This document shows, piece by piece, positions 1 through 9,693 of a stretch of DNA of 64,000 bases. The stretch lies in the NCBI RefSeq assembly GCF_964340395.1, contig NC_135558.1, positions 1,427,501-1,491,500 of the forward strand, written 5' to 3'. The position numbers were made by a program, and so were the translations under genes. Source of the stretch: Glandiceps talaboti. Taxonomy: Eukaryota > Hemichordata > Enteropneusta > Spengelidae. Under the pieces are notes generated by a model. The model worked only from the letters and a program-made list of their open reading frames with translations, was not told the origin of the DNA and ran no database searches. The stretch's first letter is position 1. Each line of letters opens with the position of its first letter.

Positions 1-32
1 TAATATTTGGTATCGCCTTATACTAATTTCAG

Positions 33-3000
33 CCAAAGACAGCAATAAGCAGAATGGCACAGGAAGAAGCTGATTCTGTTATACTAGCTTTACAGGAAGA
101 ATTAATAGCCGTCAAATTACGAGAAGCAGAAACCTCGGCATCAATGCGAGAAGTAGAGGCTAAAGTACAGGAGTTAGAACAAGTAAGTTACAGTTGACAG
201 AAAGTACAGGAGTTAGAACAAGTAAGTTACAGTTGACAGAATGTACAGGAGTTAGAACAAGTAAGTTACAATTGACAGAAAGTACTGGAGTTAGAACAAG
301 TAAGTTACAGTTGACAGAAAGTACAGGAGTTAGAACAAGTAAGTTACAGTTGACAGAAAGTACAGGAGTGAGAACAAGTAAGTTACAGTTGACAGAAGGT
401 ACTGGAGTTAGAACAAGTAAGTTACAGTTGACAGAAAGTACAGGAGTTAGAACAAGTAAGTTACAGTTGACAGAAAGTACAGGAGTGAGAACAAGTAAGT
501 TACAGTTGACAGAAGGTACTGGAGTTAGAACAAGTAAGTTACAGTTGACAGAAAGTACAGGAGTTAGAACAAGTAAGTTACAGTTGACAGAAAGTACAGG
601 AGTGAGAACAAGTAAGTTACAGTTGACAGAAGGTACTGGAGTTAGAACAAGTAAGTTACAGTTGACAGAAAGTACAGGAGTTAGAACAAAAAGTTACAGT
701 TGACAGAAAGTACAGGAGTTGGAACAAGTAAGTTACAATTGAGAGAAAGTACAGGAGTTAGAAAAAGTAAGTTACAATTGAGAGAAAGTACAGGAGTTAG
801 AACAAAAAGTTACAATTGACAGAAAGTACAGGAGTTAGAACATGTAAGTTACAATTGAGAGAAAGTACAGGAGTTAGAACAAGTAAGTTACAATTGACAG
901 AAAGTACAGGAGTTAGAACAAGTAAGTTACAGTTGACAGAAAGTACAGGAGTTAGAACAAGTAAGTTACAGTTGACAGAAAGTACAGGAGTTAGAACAAG
1001 TAAGTTACGTTTGACAGAAAGTACAGGAGTTAGAACAAGTAAGTTACAGTTGACAGAAAGTACAGGAGTTAGAACAAGTAAGTTACAGTTGACAGAAAGT
1101 ACAGGATTTGGAACAAGTAAGTTACAATTGACAGAAAGTACAGGAGTTAGAACAAGTAAGTTACAATTGACAGAAAGTACAGCAGTTAGAACAAGTAAGT
1201 TACAGTTGACAGAAAGTACAGGAGTTAGAACAAAAAGTTACAGTTGACAGAAAGTACAGGAGTTGGAACAAGTAAGTTACAATTGAGAGAAAGTACAGGA
1301 GTTAGAAAAAGTAAGTTACAATTGAGAGAAAGTACAGGAGTTAGAACAAAAAGTTACAATTGACAGAAAGTACAGGAGTTAGAACATGTAAGTTACAATT
1401 GAGAGAAAGTACAGGAGTTAGAACAAGTAAGTTACAATTGACAGAAAGTACAGGAGTTAGAACAAGTAAGTTACAATTGACAGAAAGTACAGGAGTTAGA
1501 ACAAGTAAGTTACAGTTGACAGAAAGTACAGGAGTTAGAACAAGTAAGTTACAGTTGACAGAAAGTACAGGAGTTAGAACAAGTAAGTTACGTTTGACAG
1601 AAAGTACAGGAGTTAGAACAAGTAAGTTACAGTTGACAGAAAGTACAGGAGTTGGAACAAGTAAGTTACAGTTAACAGAAAGTACAGGAGTTAGAACAAG
1701 TAAGTTACGTTTGACAGAAAGTACAGGAGTTAGAACAAGTAAGTTACAGTTGACAGAAAGTACAGGAGTTTAGAACAAGTAAGTTACAGTTGACAGAAAG
1801 TACAGGAGTTAGAACAAGTAAGTTACAGTTGACAGAAAGTACAGGAGTTAGAACAAGTAAGTTACGTTTGACAGAAAGTACAGGAGTTAGAACAAGTAAG
1901 TTACAGTTGACAGAAAGTACAGGAGTTAGAACAAGTAAGTTACGTTTGACAGAAAGTATCTACATGAACCTTTTTTTTTAACACATAGACTTACTGTAAA
2001 CTCAGACAGATAGACTCTGACTTTAGGAATTAAGTTGTATTTCAAACAAAATAGACTTGAATGTTATATCCAAGACTGTGCTGTGTGCTGACTAAACTTT
2101 AGATACAGATTAATAAACGTGAAATTTTCAACAACTTTGAGTCAGATGTAGATACTGTTCATACAGAAATATAGACTTTGGGCATCAACAGACATTACAT
2201 CAACTAATGTAGTAGGCTTTCCAAGTATTGCTTTGAGGAATCACTGGCTGTGCAGACACAGAACTCAACTCATTGTACACAACTAGACTAGATCTTTCAA
2301 ATATATGTATGGCATTTCTTGTTGGAGTGACCTGTTTTCTTACTGTTAACACAAACAACATATGTTTTTATTGTTGTTTTTGTTTTTGTTGTTTATAGAA
2401 AAACAAAGCAATAGTAGAAGAACCAAGTAACAACGTTGCATCTTTACAAGAAGAATTAATAGCAGTTAAATTACGAGAAGCAGAGGCTAATTTATCACTG
2501 AAAGAACTCAGGCAAAAAGTATCAGACCTTGAAGAACACTGGCATGTAAGTTTCTTTTCCTTGTTTCCCTGTTATTTTGATCCTTGTGACAGAGTGAATA
2601 AAATTCAAAACACTGGCATGTAAGTCAGTTTTCATATTTCCATATAATACAGTGGTTAAAGCCGAGAGCACTGGCATGTTAGTTTGTTTCTCTGTCACAA
2701 AGTGGTTGAAAGTTCACAACTAGAAGTCAGGGGGTCATTAGTTCACATCACACTGAAGTCAACTGAGTCAAGTAAATTTCCTGTGACTCACCTAAACCTA
2801 GAGTGAGTCTTTTATAGACCCAAATGAGTGTACAGAGTCTGCTTTCTGTGACATCAATCCACACTTGTTTATTTCAATGTTGTGCAAACACTTACTGCCA
2901 TTTTTACCCTGTTCACAGAAACATTTACAACGTACCATATCTAGGCGAAATGAAGCTCATAAGAAAAACAGTGTCGGTAATCATCGTGCTTTACAAGATG

Positions 3001-6000
3001 AATTAATGACACTGAAATTGAGGGAAGCAGAGTCTTATGCTGAACTTAAAGAAACTAAACAGAGAGTTATGCAGTTGGAAACTTTGGTAGGTAACCAGAT
3101 ATTGATGGAATTTAAAGTGATGTTACTGATATCAAAGGAAGTATGTTATTATGTTAAATTAAAAGAAACTAAAACAGAGAGTAGTGTCGTAGGAAATATT
3201 ACTAGGTTTTATAGAGACAGGGATCAAATGACGGAATGGTATACAGTTATCAGGTCAAGGGTCAACTTACTTACATCATGGTATAGTTATAAGGTCAAAG
3301 GTTGACTCATGATTGTGTATGAGTGTGAAGCTACCATCATATTCATATTCATAATCACTTTCAAAAGTTGACCTCTACACTCAATGGTGCAAATTGGATA
3401 CTCTGGCAAAAATAAAAAGAGAGCATGCAAATCCACGCAAATCAATTGAAAATTAATTACAATCACATGATTTCAACCTGTCAATGAAGGATATGTGATT
3501 TCCCAAACGTGTGTTTGTACCTATTCAGAAGACTTCGAATCTGATGATGAACATGTAAAGTAATCATCATATTCACATTGAGTGTAGAGGTCAACTTTTG
3601 AAAGTGAAGATGAATATGAATATGATGGTAGCTTCACACTCGTTGATTGTGTACCATTGTAAGTTGAGAGGTCAAAGGGGGTGAATGAGATGTCATGTTT
3701 TGTTAATAGCTATACTTCTGTTGATGTATAAAACATTTACCTAGTATGTAAGTGAGACTTTAATATACATGCATATTATTCTTGTACAGCAGAAATAATT
3801 TATGAATCACTGTGATATATGTAGTCTTTTACAACTGTAGACATCTGATGATGGATAAATGAAACCTGTTACAAACAGGGAAATTAAATGATTGAATTGG
3901 ATTAATAACACTTGACTCAGCATGTTGGAAGCACAGAGAGTTGTATTACATTCCATCATTTGATAAGAATAGTTTTGCGGCACTTTACATAATAGTTCAC
4001 ATTCACAAACAGATTGCCATTTCCCCTGGCATTTCATGTACACATAAAGAGGCCATTTAGATGACTTTGACTGTGTAACACACTCACAGAGCTCAAAGAG
4101 CACCTATGAAACTGCCATTTTAGAGATTTTTTTATCTTTTAATGTTGTATTATGAATATACAAGAAAGAAATCTGTCACTGTATTTTTGCATTTTGGGGA
4201 CTATATTCATGAAAATGTTGGCTTGATACACATTGGGAAGTGTCAAGTCACCAACTCAGGATTTAAAATTAGCCCTGTAAGACTATATTATATAGTAAGG
4301 AAATAAAGTGATGACTCAACGGAATGATAATGTGATTTAAGCAGTAACTGTTTTAACAGTGAATTTATCCTTGTGAATTTATTTTACTGCCATTGTATGA
4401 TGGGGACTGATCACTAAAGTTGATTTGTCAAAAAAGTACTTGCAATGTTGTAAATATTTAATACATCCATCCATCCCAGTACTTATATCTCTATTGCAAT
4501 ATTGATGACAGAGTCACCAAGAAAGTCTTTCTGTCCACCACTAACTTACTACATTGATTAGATGTGTGTGATACATGTACATTATTACATGTGTTTATTA
4601 CAGAGTCAAGTCAGCAGTAACCAACTCAAGAGAAGTGAAGAGGAAAGACTTCATCTTAAACAGTTTCTTGAAGCTTCAGAACTCAGAGAACAGGACCTAC
4701 AACAACAATTGAATGAAGCTAATAAAAGACTTGCTAATATAGAAGCTAAGGTATCTTCCAAAAATGAAATTTATCTTTCACAAGTGACAAAGAACTGTAC
4801 TGTTGTAGATATTTTCCTTGTGTACCCAAGTATGACAAAGATATTTGTCTTGAAATGAACTGATAAGTGCTGTACTCTAACAAGACATTGCATGTCATTG
4901 ATGTTAAGGGGTGAAAACTGTACTGAGTAAAGTATATTATACCATGCACAAGCCAAGTTGAACAAAAAAATATGGAATTTATACCCTGGTTGTCCTACAT
5001 CAGGAAAACACACATCTATGTCATGACAAATAACACATGTCTACGTCACTGGTTCTGCTGTGTTCAAAATATGAGTCAAAAAATTCAAAAAATTGCCATT
5101 ACTTTCTCTGATTTTCTTTCATATTACTGGCACTCTTATGATTATGTTATTCTCCAATAATTTTCTTCATCAGCTGGAAAATACTCAATGACCTCAGTTT
5201 GTCACTACTCATCTAGTGACTTGTAGTGACAAAGGCCCCTTAGTTCACTTGTTTTTCCTTGGCTGAAAGAAGAAAACAATTGGGAATAACATCTGATTAT
5301 ATGGTTTATGTACGTGTAACTGATATGATATGAGGAAATATTGGAAATTTTGGATATATTTGAGTTCACCACTGACTGCACCATTACTTGTATCTATTAA
5401 CAGAGTCAGGAAGATTTAGTGGCAGCCAAACTAAGAGAAGCAGAGTATAGTGCTAAAATGGCAGAAATGTTACAGAGTAAAGGTGAATTAGAAATACAGG
5501 TAGGTGTACAAGTCTTGTACAGTACACTGGAATACATTGCTACAGAGTAAAGGTAAATTAGAAATACAGGTAGATGTACAAGTCATGTACAGTACACTGG
5601 AATACATTGCTACAGAGTAAAAGTGAATTAGAAATACAGGTAGATGTACAAGTCTTGTGCAGTACACTGGAATACATTGCTACAGAGTAAAGGTGAATTA
5701 GAAATACAGGTAGATGTACAAGTCTTGTACAGTACACTGGAATACATTGTTACAGAGTAAAGGTGAATTAGAAATACAGGTAGATGTACAAGTCTTGTAC
5801 AGTGCACTGTAATACATTGTTACAGAGTAAAGGTGAATTAGAAATACAGGTAGATGTACAAGTCTTGTGCAGTACACTGGAATACATTGCTACAGAGTAA
5901 AGGTGAATTAGAAATACAGGTAGATGTACAAGTCTTGTACAGTACACTGGAATACATTGTTACAGAGTAAAGGTGAATTAGAAATACAGGTAGGTGTACA

Positions 6001-8472
6001 AGTCTTGTACAGTACACTAGAATACATTGCTACAGAGTAAAGGTGAATTAGAAATACAGGTAGATGTACAAGTCTTGTACAGTACACTGGAATACATTGC
6101 TACAGAGTAAAGGTGAATTAGAAATACAGGTAGGTGTACAAGTCTTGTACAGTACACTGTAATACATTGCTACAGAGTAAAGGTGAATTAGAAATACAGG
6201 TAGATGTACAAGTCTTGTACAGTACACTGGAATACATTGCTACAGAGTAAAGGTGAATTAGAAATACAGGTAGATGTACAAGTCATGTACAGTACACTAG
6301 AATACATTGCTACAGAGTAAAGGTGAATTAGAAATACAGGTAGATGTACAAGTCTTGTACAGTACACTGGAATACATTGCTACAGAGTAAAGGTGAATTA
6401 GAAATACAGGTAGATGTACAAGTCATGTACAGTACACTGGAATACATTGCTACAGAGTAAAAGTGAATTAGAAATACAGGTAGATGTACAAGTCATGTAC
6501 AGTACACTGGAATACATTGCTACAGAGTAAAGGTGAATTAGAAATACAGGTAGGTGTACAAGTCTTGTACAGTACACTGGAATACATTGCTACAGAGTAA
6601 AGGTGAATTAGAAATACAGGTAGATGTACAAGTCATGTACAGTACACTGGAATACATTGCTACAGAGTAAAGGTGAATTAGAAATACAGGTAGATGTACA
6701 AGTCTTGTACAGTACACTAGAATACATTGCTACAGAGTAAAGGTGAATTAGAAATACAGGTAGATGTACAAGTCTTGTACAGTACACTGTAATACATTGC
6801 TACAGAGTAAAGGTGAATTAGAAATACAGGTAGATGTACAAGTCTTGTACAGTACACTGGAATACATTGTTACAGAGTAAAGGTGAATTAGAAATACAGG
6901 TAGGTGTACAAGTCTTATACAGTACACTGTAATACATTGCTACAGAGTAAAGGTGAATTAGAAATACAGGTAGATGTACAAGTCATGTACTAGAAATACA
7001 GGTAGATGTACAAGTCATGTACAGTACACTGGAATACTCTCATTTGAAAACTAATGACTGACGACCTGTATCTTTGATGGTTGTTAGCTTGTAATACTAA
7101 ACCTCAATGTGGACATGAAATGAGCCATGTTGTCTTTGATTTGTTACTTCTAGAACCAGGAGCTACTAACAACTGGACAACTTAATAGCTCTGAAACAGA
7201 CCAAGTGGTACGAGAACTTCAGTACAGGGTAACAGAACTACAAACAGAGGTCAGTAGTAATATCTTATGGTAGATTCTGATGTAGTCAGGGGTAACATCA
7301 AAAGTTCAATATAATATATCTAACTTAATTGCTTAAGTTAGGTCCCAGACCCCCCCCCCCCCCTCCATCTAACTTAACTGACCTAAAATTGAAAATCGTT
7401 TCAGACTCATACTGTATACTTCCACTTTCAAACAATGTACCAATATACTACTGAATTATAAATAAAAACAGAAAAAAATTTTAACCACGTATCGCTGATA
7501 AATCGGACCGAGTGTACACAGTGTTATAGGTAAAAGCAGCCTTGAAATCGTACTAAATTTGCCAAGTATGACGTTAAATCCTTTTTGACGGTTGAGAACT
7601 CTGGCCAACCCCCCCCCCCCCCCCACCCCCAAACTTAAGCAATTAAGTTTGATATATTATATTGAACTTTTGATGTTGCCCCTTACAGCAAGTGAAATGG
7701 TAAAAGTAAACCACAGAACAAGTAAAGAGTAAAACCTCAAATCTCAAAGCAAGTATAGTCAGATGCTGGAATGTCATCAGACCCCAGAGCAAGTAGAGTC
7801 TGACCCCAGAGAAAGTACAGTGATAGACTGAAGAGGCTAGATTGGGAGTAAATAGTGTCTTGGCTGTAAACTCCAATCAAGACTAGACATTGCATACACC
7901 CAAGGTTAAATATAGCCTCAGACCCATGGCAAGACTTGTGATAGACCACCGAGCAAATAGTGACTACAAAGACCCAGAACAAACAGTGAGAAGTAGATTC
8001 CATAAAAAGTACTGAGCCAAACCACAGTGCAAATGGTGGCAAAGGCCCGGAGAAAACAGTGAACTAGACCCCAGAATAAATGTTGAACATATAAAATATT
8101 AGGACATTGAAGAAAGAGTTTGTGTGTAGTCCTTGTTATACCAACCTGTATATCACTTGGGGGGAATTTATTATTCTAAGTTTCTATGATTTGTATATCT
8201 TGGTGCAGGTGATGCAGTTGAGGATAAAAGCCAAGATCAAATCAAGTGGACAGGAGTCTCCTATTCACATGATGAATGACACTGTTACCATGGCAAACTA
8301 TGAAGATGATGACGATGATGATGATGATATGAGTGATGTGGCAAGTCTTAATGTTTTACAGCTGGAGTCAAGTAATGATGTTGACAGTAAATCTAGTAGA
8401 CTGTTTGCTGGAGCCAATGCTTTGATGGATGATAATGTTACCCAGCCTATCAATGAAAACTCCAGTGTCTGA
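33..8472 (+). CDS. EVI5: EVI5/EVI5-like Rab GTPase-activating protein, C-terminal part (7 exons)
   Basis: The last seven coding exons of a TBC-domain RabGAP of the EVI5 family are present; the protein start and the catalytic TBC domain lie left of the window. The exons I place by GT-AG sites are 33-182, 2399-2545, 2919-3086, 4604-4750, 5404-5499, 7154-7249 and 8209-8472 (TGA 8470-8472). All are phase 0 and together give 355 codons plus stop. The translation is the family's C-terminal coiled coil. The hallmark block L-Q-[ED]-E-L-[IM]-[AT]-[VL]-K-L-R-E-A-E occurs in exons 1, 2 and 3, with a relative, AAKLREAE, in exon 5. DLEEHWH and KHLQRT at the exon 2/3 join match vertebrate EVI5. The last exon ends with an acidic Asp-8 run (residue ~295) and a Ser-rich tail ending NENSSV. 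EVI5 proteins act on Rab11-type GTPases and in cell-cycle and cytokinesis control; that is family knowledge. EVI5 and EVI5L cannot be separated here. Introns 1 and 5 hold minisatellites copied from the exon edge. Confidence 0.9.
183..1958 (+). repeat. 39-bp minisatellite copied from an EVI5 exon end plus splice donor
   Basis: The array starts directly at the donor of the first EVI5 exon in the window. Each unit reads, in order, GTAAGTTACAGTTGACAG and then AAAGTACAGGAGTTAGAACAA. The second part is the last 21 nt of the exon (143-182 region), and the next unit begins with the donor GTAAGT again. From the GT at 183 to the last at 1935 there are 45 periods: four units lose 1 bp, which also destroys the GT (near 686, 806, 1230 and 1350), and one gains 1 bp (near 1770). 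A higher-order period of 544 bp (14 units less 2 bp) links 680-850 with 1224-1394. Because 39 is a multiple of three, long open frames run through the array, but they encode only the repeat and are not genes. Confidence 0.95.
2535..2685 (+). repeat. Degenerate copies of an EVI5 exon-2 end and donor
   Basis: The exon end plus donor, AACACTGGCATGTAAGT (2535-2551), recurs exactly at 2609-2625. It recurs again as GCACTGGCATGTTAGTTT at 2668-2685, where the donor has become GTTAGT. Spacings are about 74 and 59 bp. The intervening DNA is diverged, so this looks like an old or incipient version of the donor-bearing arrays in introns 1 and 5. Confidence 0.7.
3148..3195 (+). repeat. Partial intronic copy of EVI5 exon 3
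   Basis: Just inside the intron after the exon ending at 3086, the stretch TTAAAAGAAACTAAAACAGA and its surroundings imperfectly repeat exon bases around 3038-3075 (coding LKETKQRVM). It stays in frame with the exon (KLKETKTES). This is another short duplication of the upstream exon's 3' part. Confidence 0.6.
3320..3643. mobile_element. MITE, 324 bp, with about 68-bp terminal inverted repeats and 10-bp TSD
   Basis: The ends are inverted copies of each other. The left begins TGAGTGTGAAGCTACCATCA and the right ends TGATGGTAGCTTCACACTCG plus T. A perfect 10-bp target duplication, TGATTGTGTA, lies at 3310-3319 and 3644-3653. There is no coding capacity. TSDs of 9-10 bp are typical of Mutator-like elements, so a MULE-derived MITE is the best guess (inference). 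It sits in the EVI5 intron 3086-4604. Relatives form the inverted pair at 20518-21337. Confidence 0.85.
5158..5285. mobile_element. Short foldback element, copy 1
   Basis: Sequences near the two ends (CATCAGCTGGAAAATA and TTTTCCTTGGCTGAAAGAAG) are imperfect inverted repeats. The same arrangement, reverse-complemented, is at about 57190-57325, sharing AAAGGGGCCTT and TTCAGCCAAGGAAAA. It is non-coding and lies in the EVI5 intron 4750-5404. It is probably a small non-autonomous DNA transposon; no clear TSD was found. Confidence 0.55.
5471..7038 (+). repeat. 70-bp minisatellite copied from an EVI5 exon end plus donor
   Basis: The unit begins TACAGAGTAAAGGTGAATTA at 5471, inside the EVI5 exon 5404-5499. 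It includes the donor ACAG/GTAGGT or ACAG/GTAGAT and continues through about 45 bp of intron. Unit starts fall at exactly 5471+70k up to 6941, giving the exon copy plus 21 intronic copies with no net indels, followed by a broken unit ending near 7036. Variation is limited to a few bases (GTAGGT/GTAGAT, CTTGTAC/CATGTAC, ATTGC/ATTGT). Every unit keeps a GT donor, and each has CTACAG or TTACAG before the 24 exon-derived bases. Confidence 0.96.
7289..7682. mobile_element. Foldback MITE, 394 bp
   Basis: The left end, GGGGTAACATCAAAAGTTCA onward, is matched by its reverse complement at the right end (…TGAACTTTTGATGTTGCCCC), with inverted repeats of about 55 bp. The inner edges of the arms are a short palindrome (AACTTAATTGCTTAAGTT) followed by long C runs at 7351-7363 and 7611-7624. 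It is non-coding and lies in the EVI5 intron 7249-8209. No convincing target duplication was found. Confidence 0.75.
7690..8095 (+). repeat. Degenerate short tandem repeat (about 20-25 bp)
   Basis: Recurring motifs of the form AGACCCCAGAGCAAGTAGTG appear roughly every 20-50 bp, with heavy drift (CAGACCCCAGAGCAAGTAGA, CTGACCCCAGAGAAAGTACA, AAGACCCAGAACAAACAGTG, TAGACCCCAGAATAAATG). This looks like an old minisatellite filling most of the space before the last EVI5 exon. Confidence 0.55.
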
Positions 8473-9371
8473 AAACTCACTATGTCAGTGAAAGCTTGTG
8501 TGTCTGAAATTGAAAGCTTTCATAGTGACTTCAAAGTTCTCCTGAGCAGTGAAAGGCCAGTGTCTGAAAATGTTACCAAAGTTGAGAATTCTATTATGAT
8601 TATTTCAAAAACTATAGAAATAATCTCGGCCTGAAATCCAAACCAGTAGTTATTTACCAAAGTATAGGGTTCAAGAGAATTTAGCTCTTTGACTCACTGA
8701 ACTACCAAAGAATAGAGTTCAAGAGAATTTAGCTCTAGTGTACTGCATCATTCATCCACCCATAAATGTAATTATTTAACAATGAACTAGACCATTAGGC
8801 TGAATGGAGTGAATAGTTCAGTCTTATGAAGTGATCACTTCTGTAACCAAGACTGTAAAACTTTGTGAACTTCCAAGTGTATGTTTCCGTTTAAAGTTGA
8901 TACTGGGCATTAAAGATATCATGATGGTAAGGGTGGTCATTAAACACATTTACCATTACAAATTATTGGTATCCAGTGACATAATCAAATTTCCAAAGTT
9001 CATCATTCAATACATTGTTCAATACATTGTTACATTGTGGCTGCAATGGTTTTCAATTCCTTGCAATGATGACCGTGTCTGGACTATAGAGGGCACACTT
9101 TTGATTCCCAGCAATTCAATTTGATACTCCTAGAAGGCAAACATGTGATTGAATTATACTGGACACCTTAGTAGTAAAAGGAACTATACACATTAGTAAG
9201 TATACAACAATGACATGATCATAGCAGTGTTTTGTGTAACATATTTCTACGTTCACAGCTGTCAGTGTTGCCCAAATGAAAGCCTGTAGCTATTACACAT
9301 CAGGCATATAATCAGTTGCTCTCTCAAGTCTAAATATAACAGTACTCTCTGTTTACTTATCAACAAGTTCA

Positions 9372-9377
9372 AATAAA
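9372..9377 (+). terminator. Candidate EVI5 poly(A) signal AATAAA
   Basis: This is the first canonical AATAAA after the EVI5 stop codon, about 900 bp downstream. The interval 8473-9371 holds no other recognisable gene and is read as 3' UTR. Variant ATTAAA hexamers at about 8911 and 8939 are alternatives. Confidence 0.4.
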
Positions 9378-9487
9378 TGGACTAAGAATATTTTGTTGAC
9401 ATTTATCTCACTTCTTCACAACAAGCATTTACACGGTATCATACTTTACCACTACTTTATAATCTACTATTAAGTCCAAGATTTCAC

Positions 9488-9686
9488 CTAGACTCTCTCA
9501 CAGTCCTCGAAGCTTCGCCCAACACATCAACAAAATGTTAGCCCTATGTGATAGATGAGGGCGCACAGTACAGGGCTAGGGATCCTGGGATACTAGTATA
9601 TGAGTACAATTATGCAGTAGATACATACAAAACAAACCAAGTTTTAGCTATTTATGCGAAGCTTTGAGGACTGTGAGAGAGTCTAG
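9488..9686. mobile_element. MITE, 199 bp, with about 31-bp TIRs and 7-bp TSD
   Basis: The left arm CTAGACTCTCTCACAGTCCT, followed by CGAAGCTTCGC, is the near-exact reverse complement of the right arm ending AGGACTGTGAGAGAGTCTAG. It is flanked by direct ATTTCAC repeats at 9481-9487 and 9687-9693. Non-coding; a non-autonomous DNA transposon. The 7-8 bp duplication would fit hAT- or P-like families, but I cannot assign it. Confidence 0.8.
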
Positions 9687-9693
9687 ATTTCAC

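Noticed and set aside
194-1981. Four long plus-strand frames of 13-residue repeats (TESTGVRTSKLQL)
   Set aside because: They are the off-frame translation of the 39-bp intronic minisatellite; the unit is a multiple of three and the frame is not the EVI5 frame.
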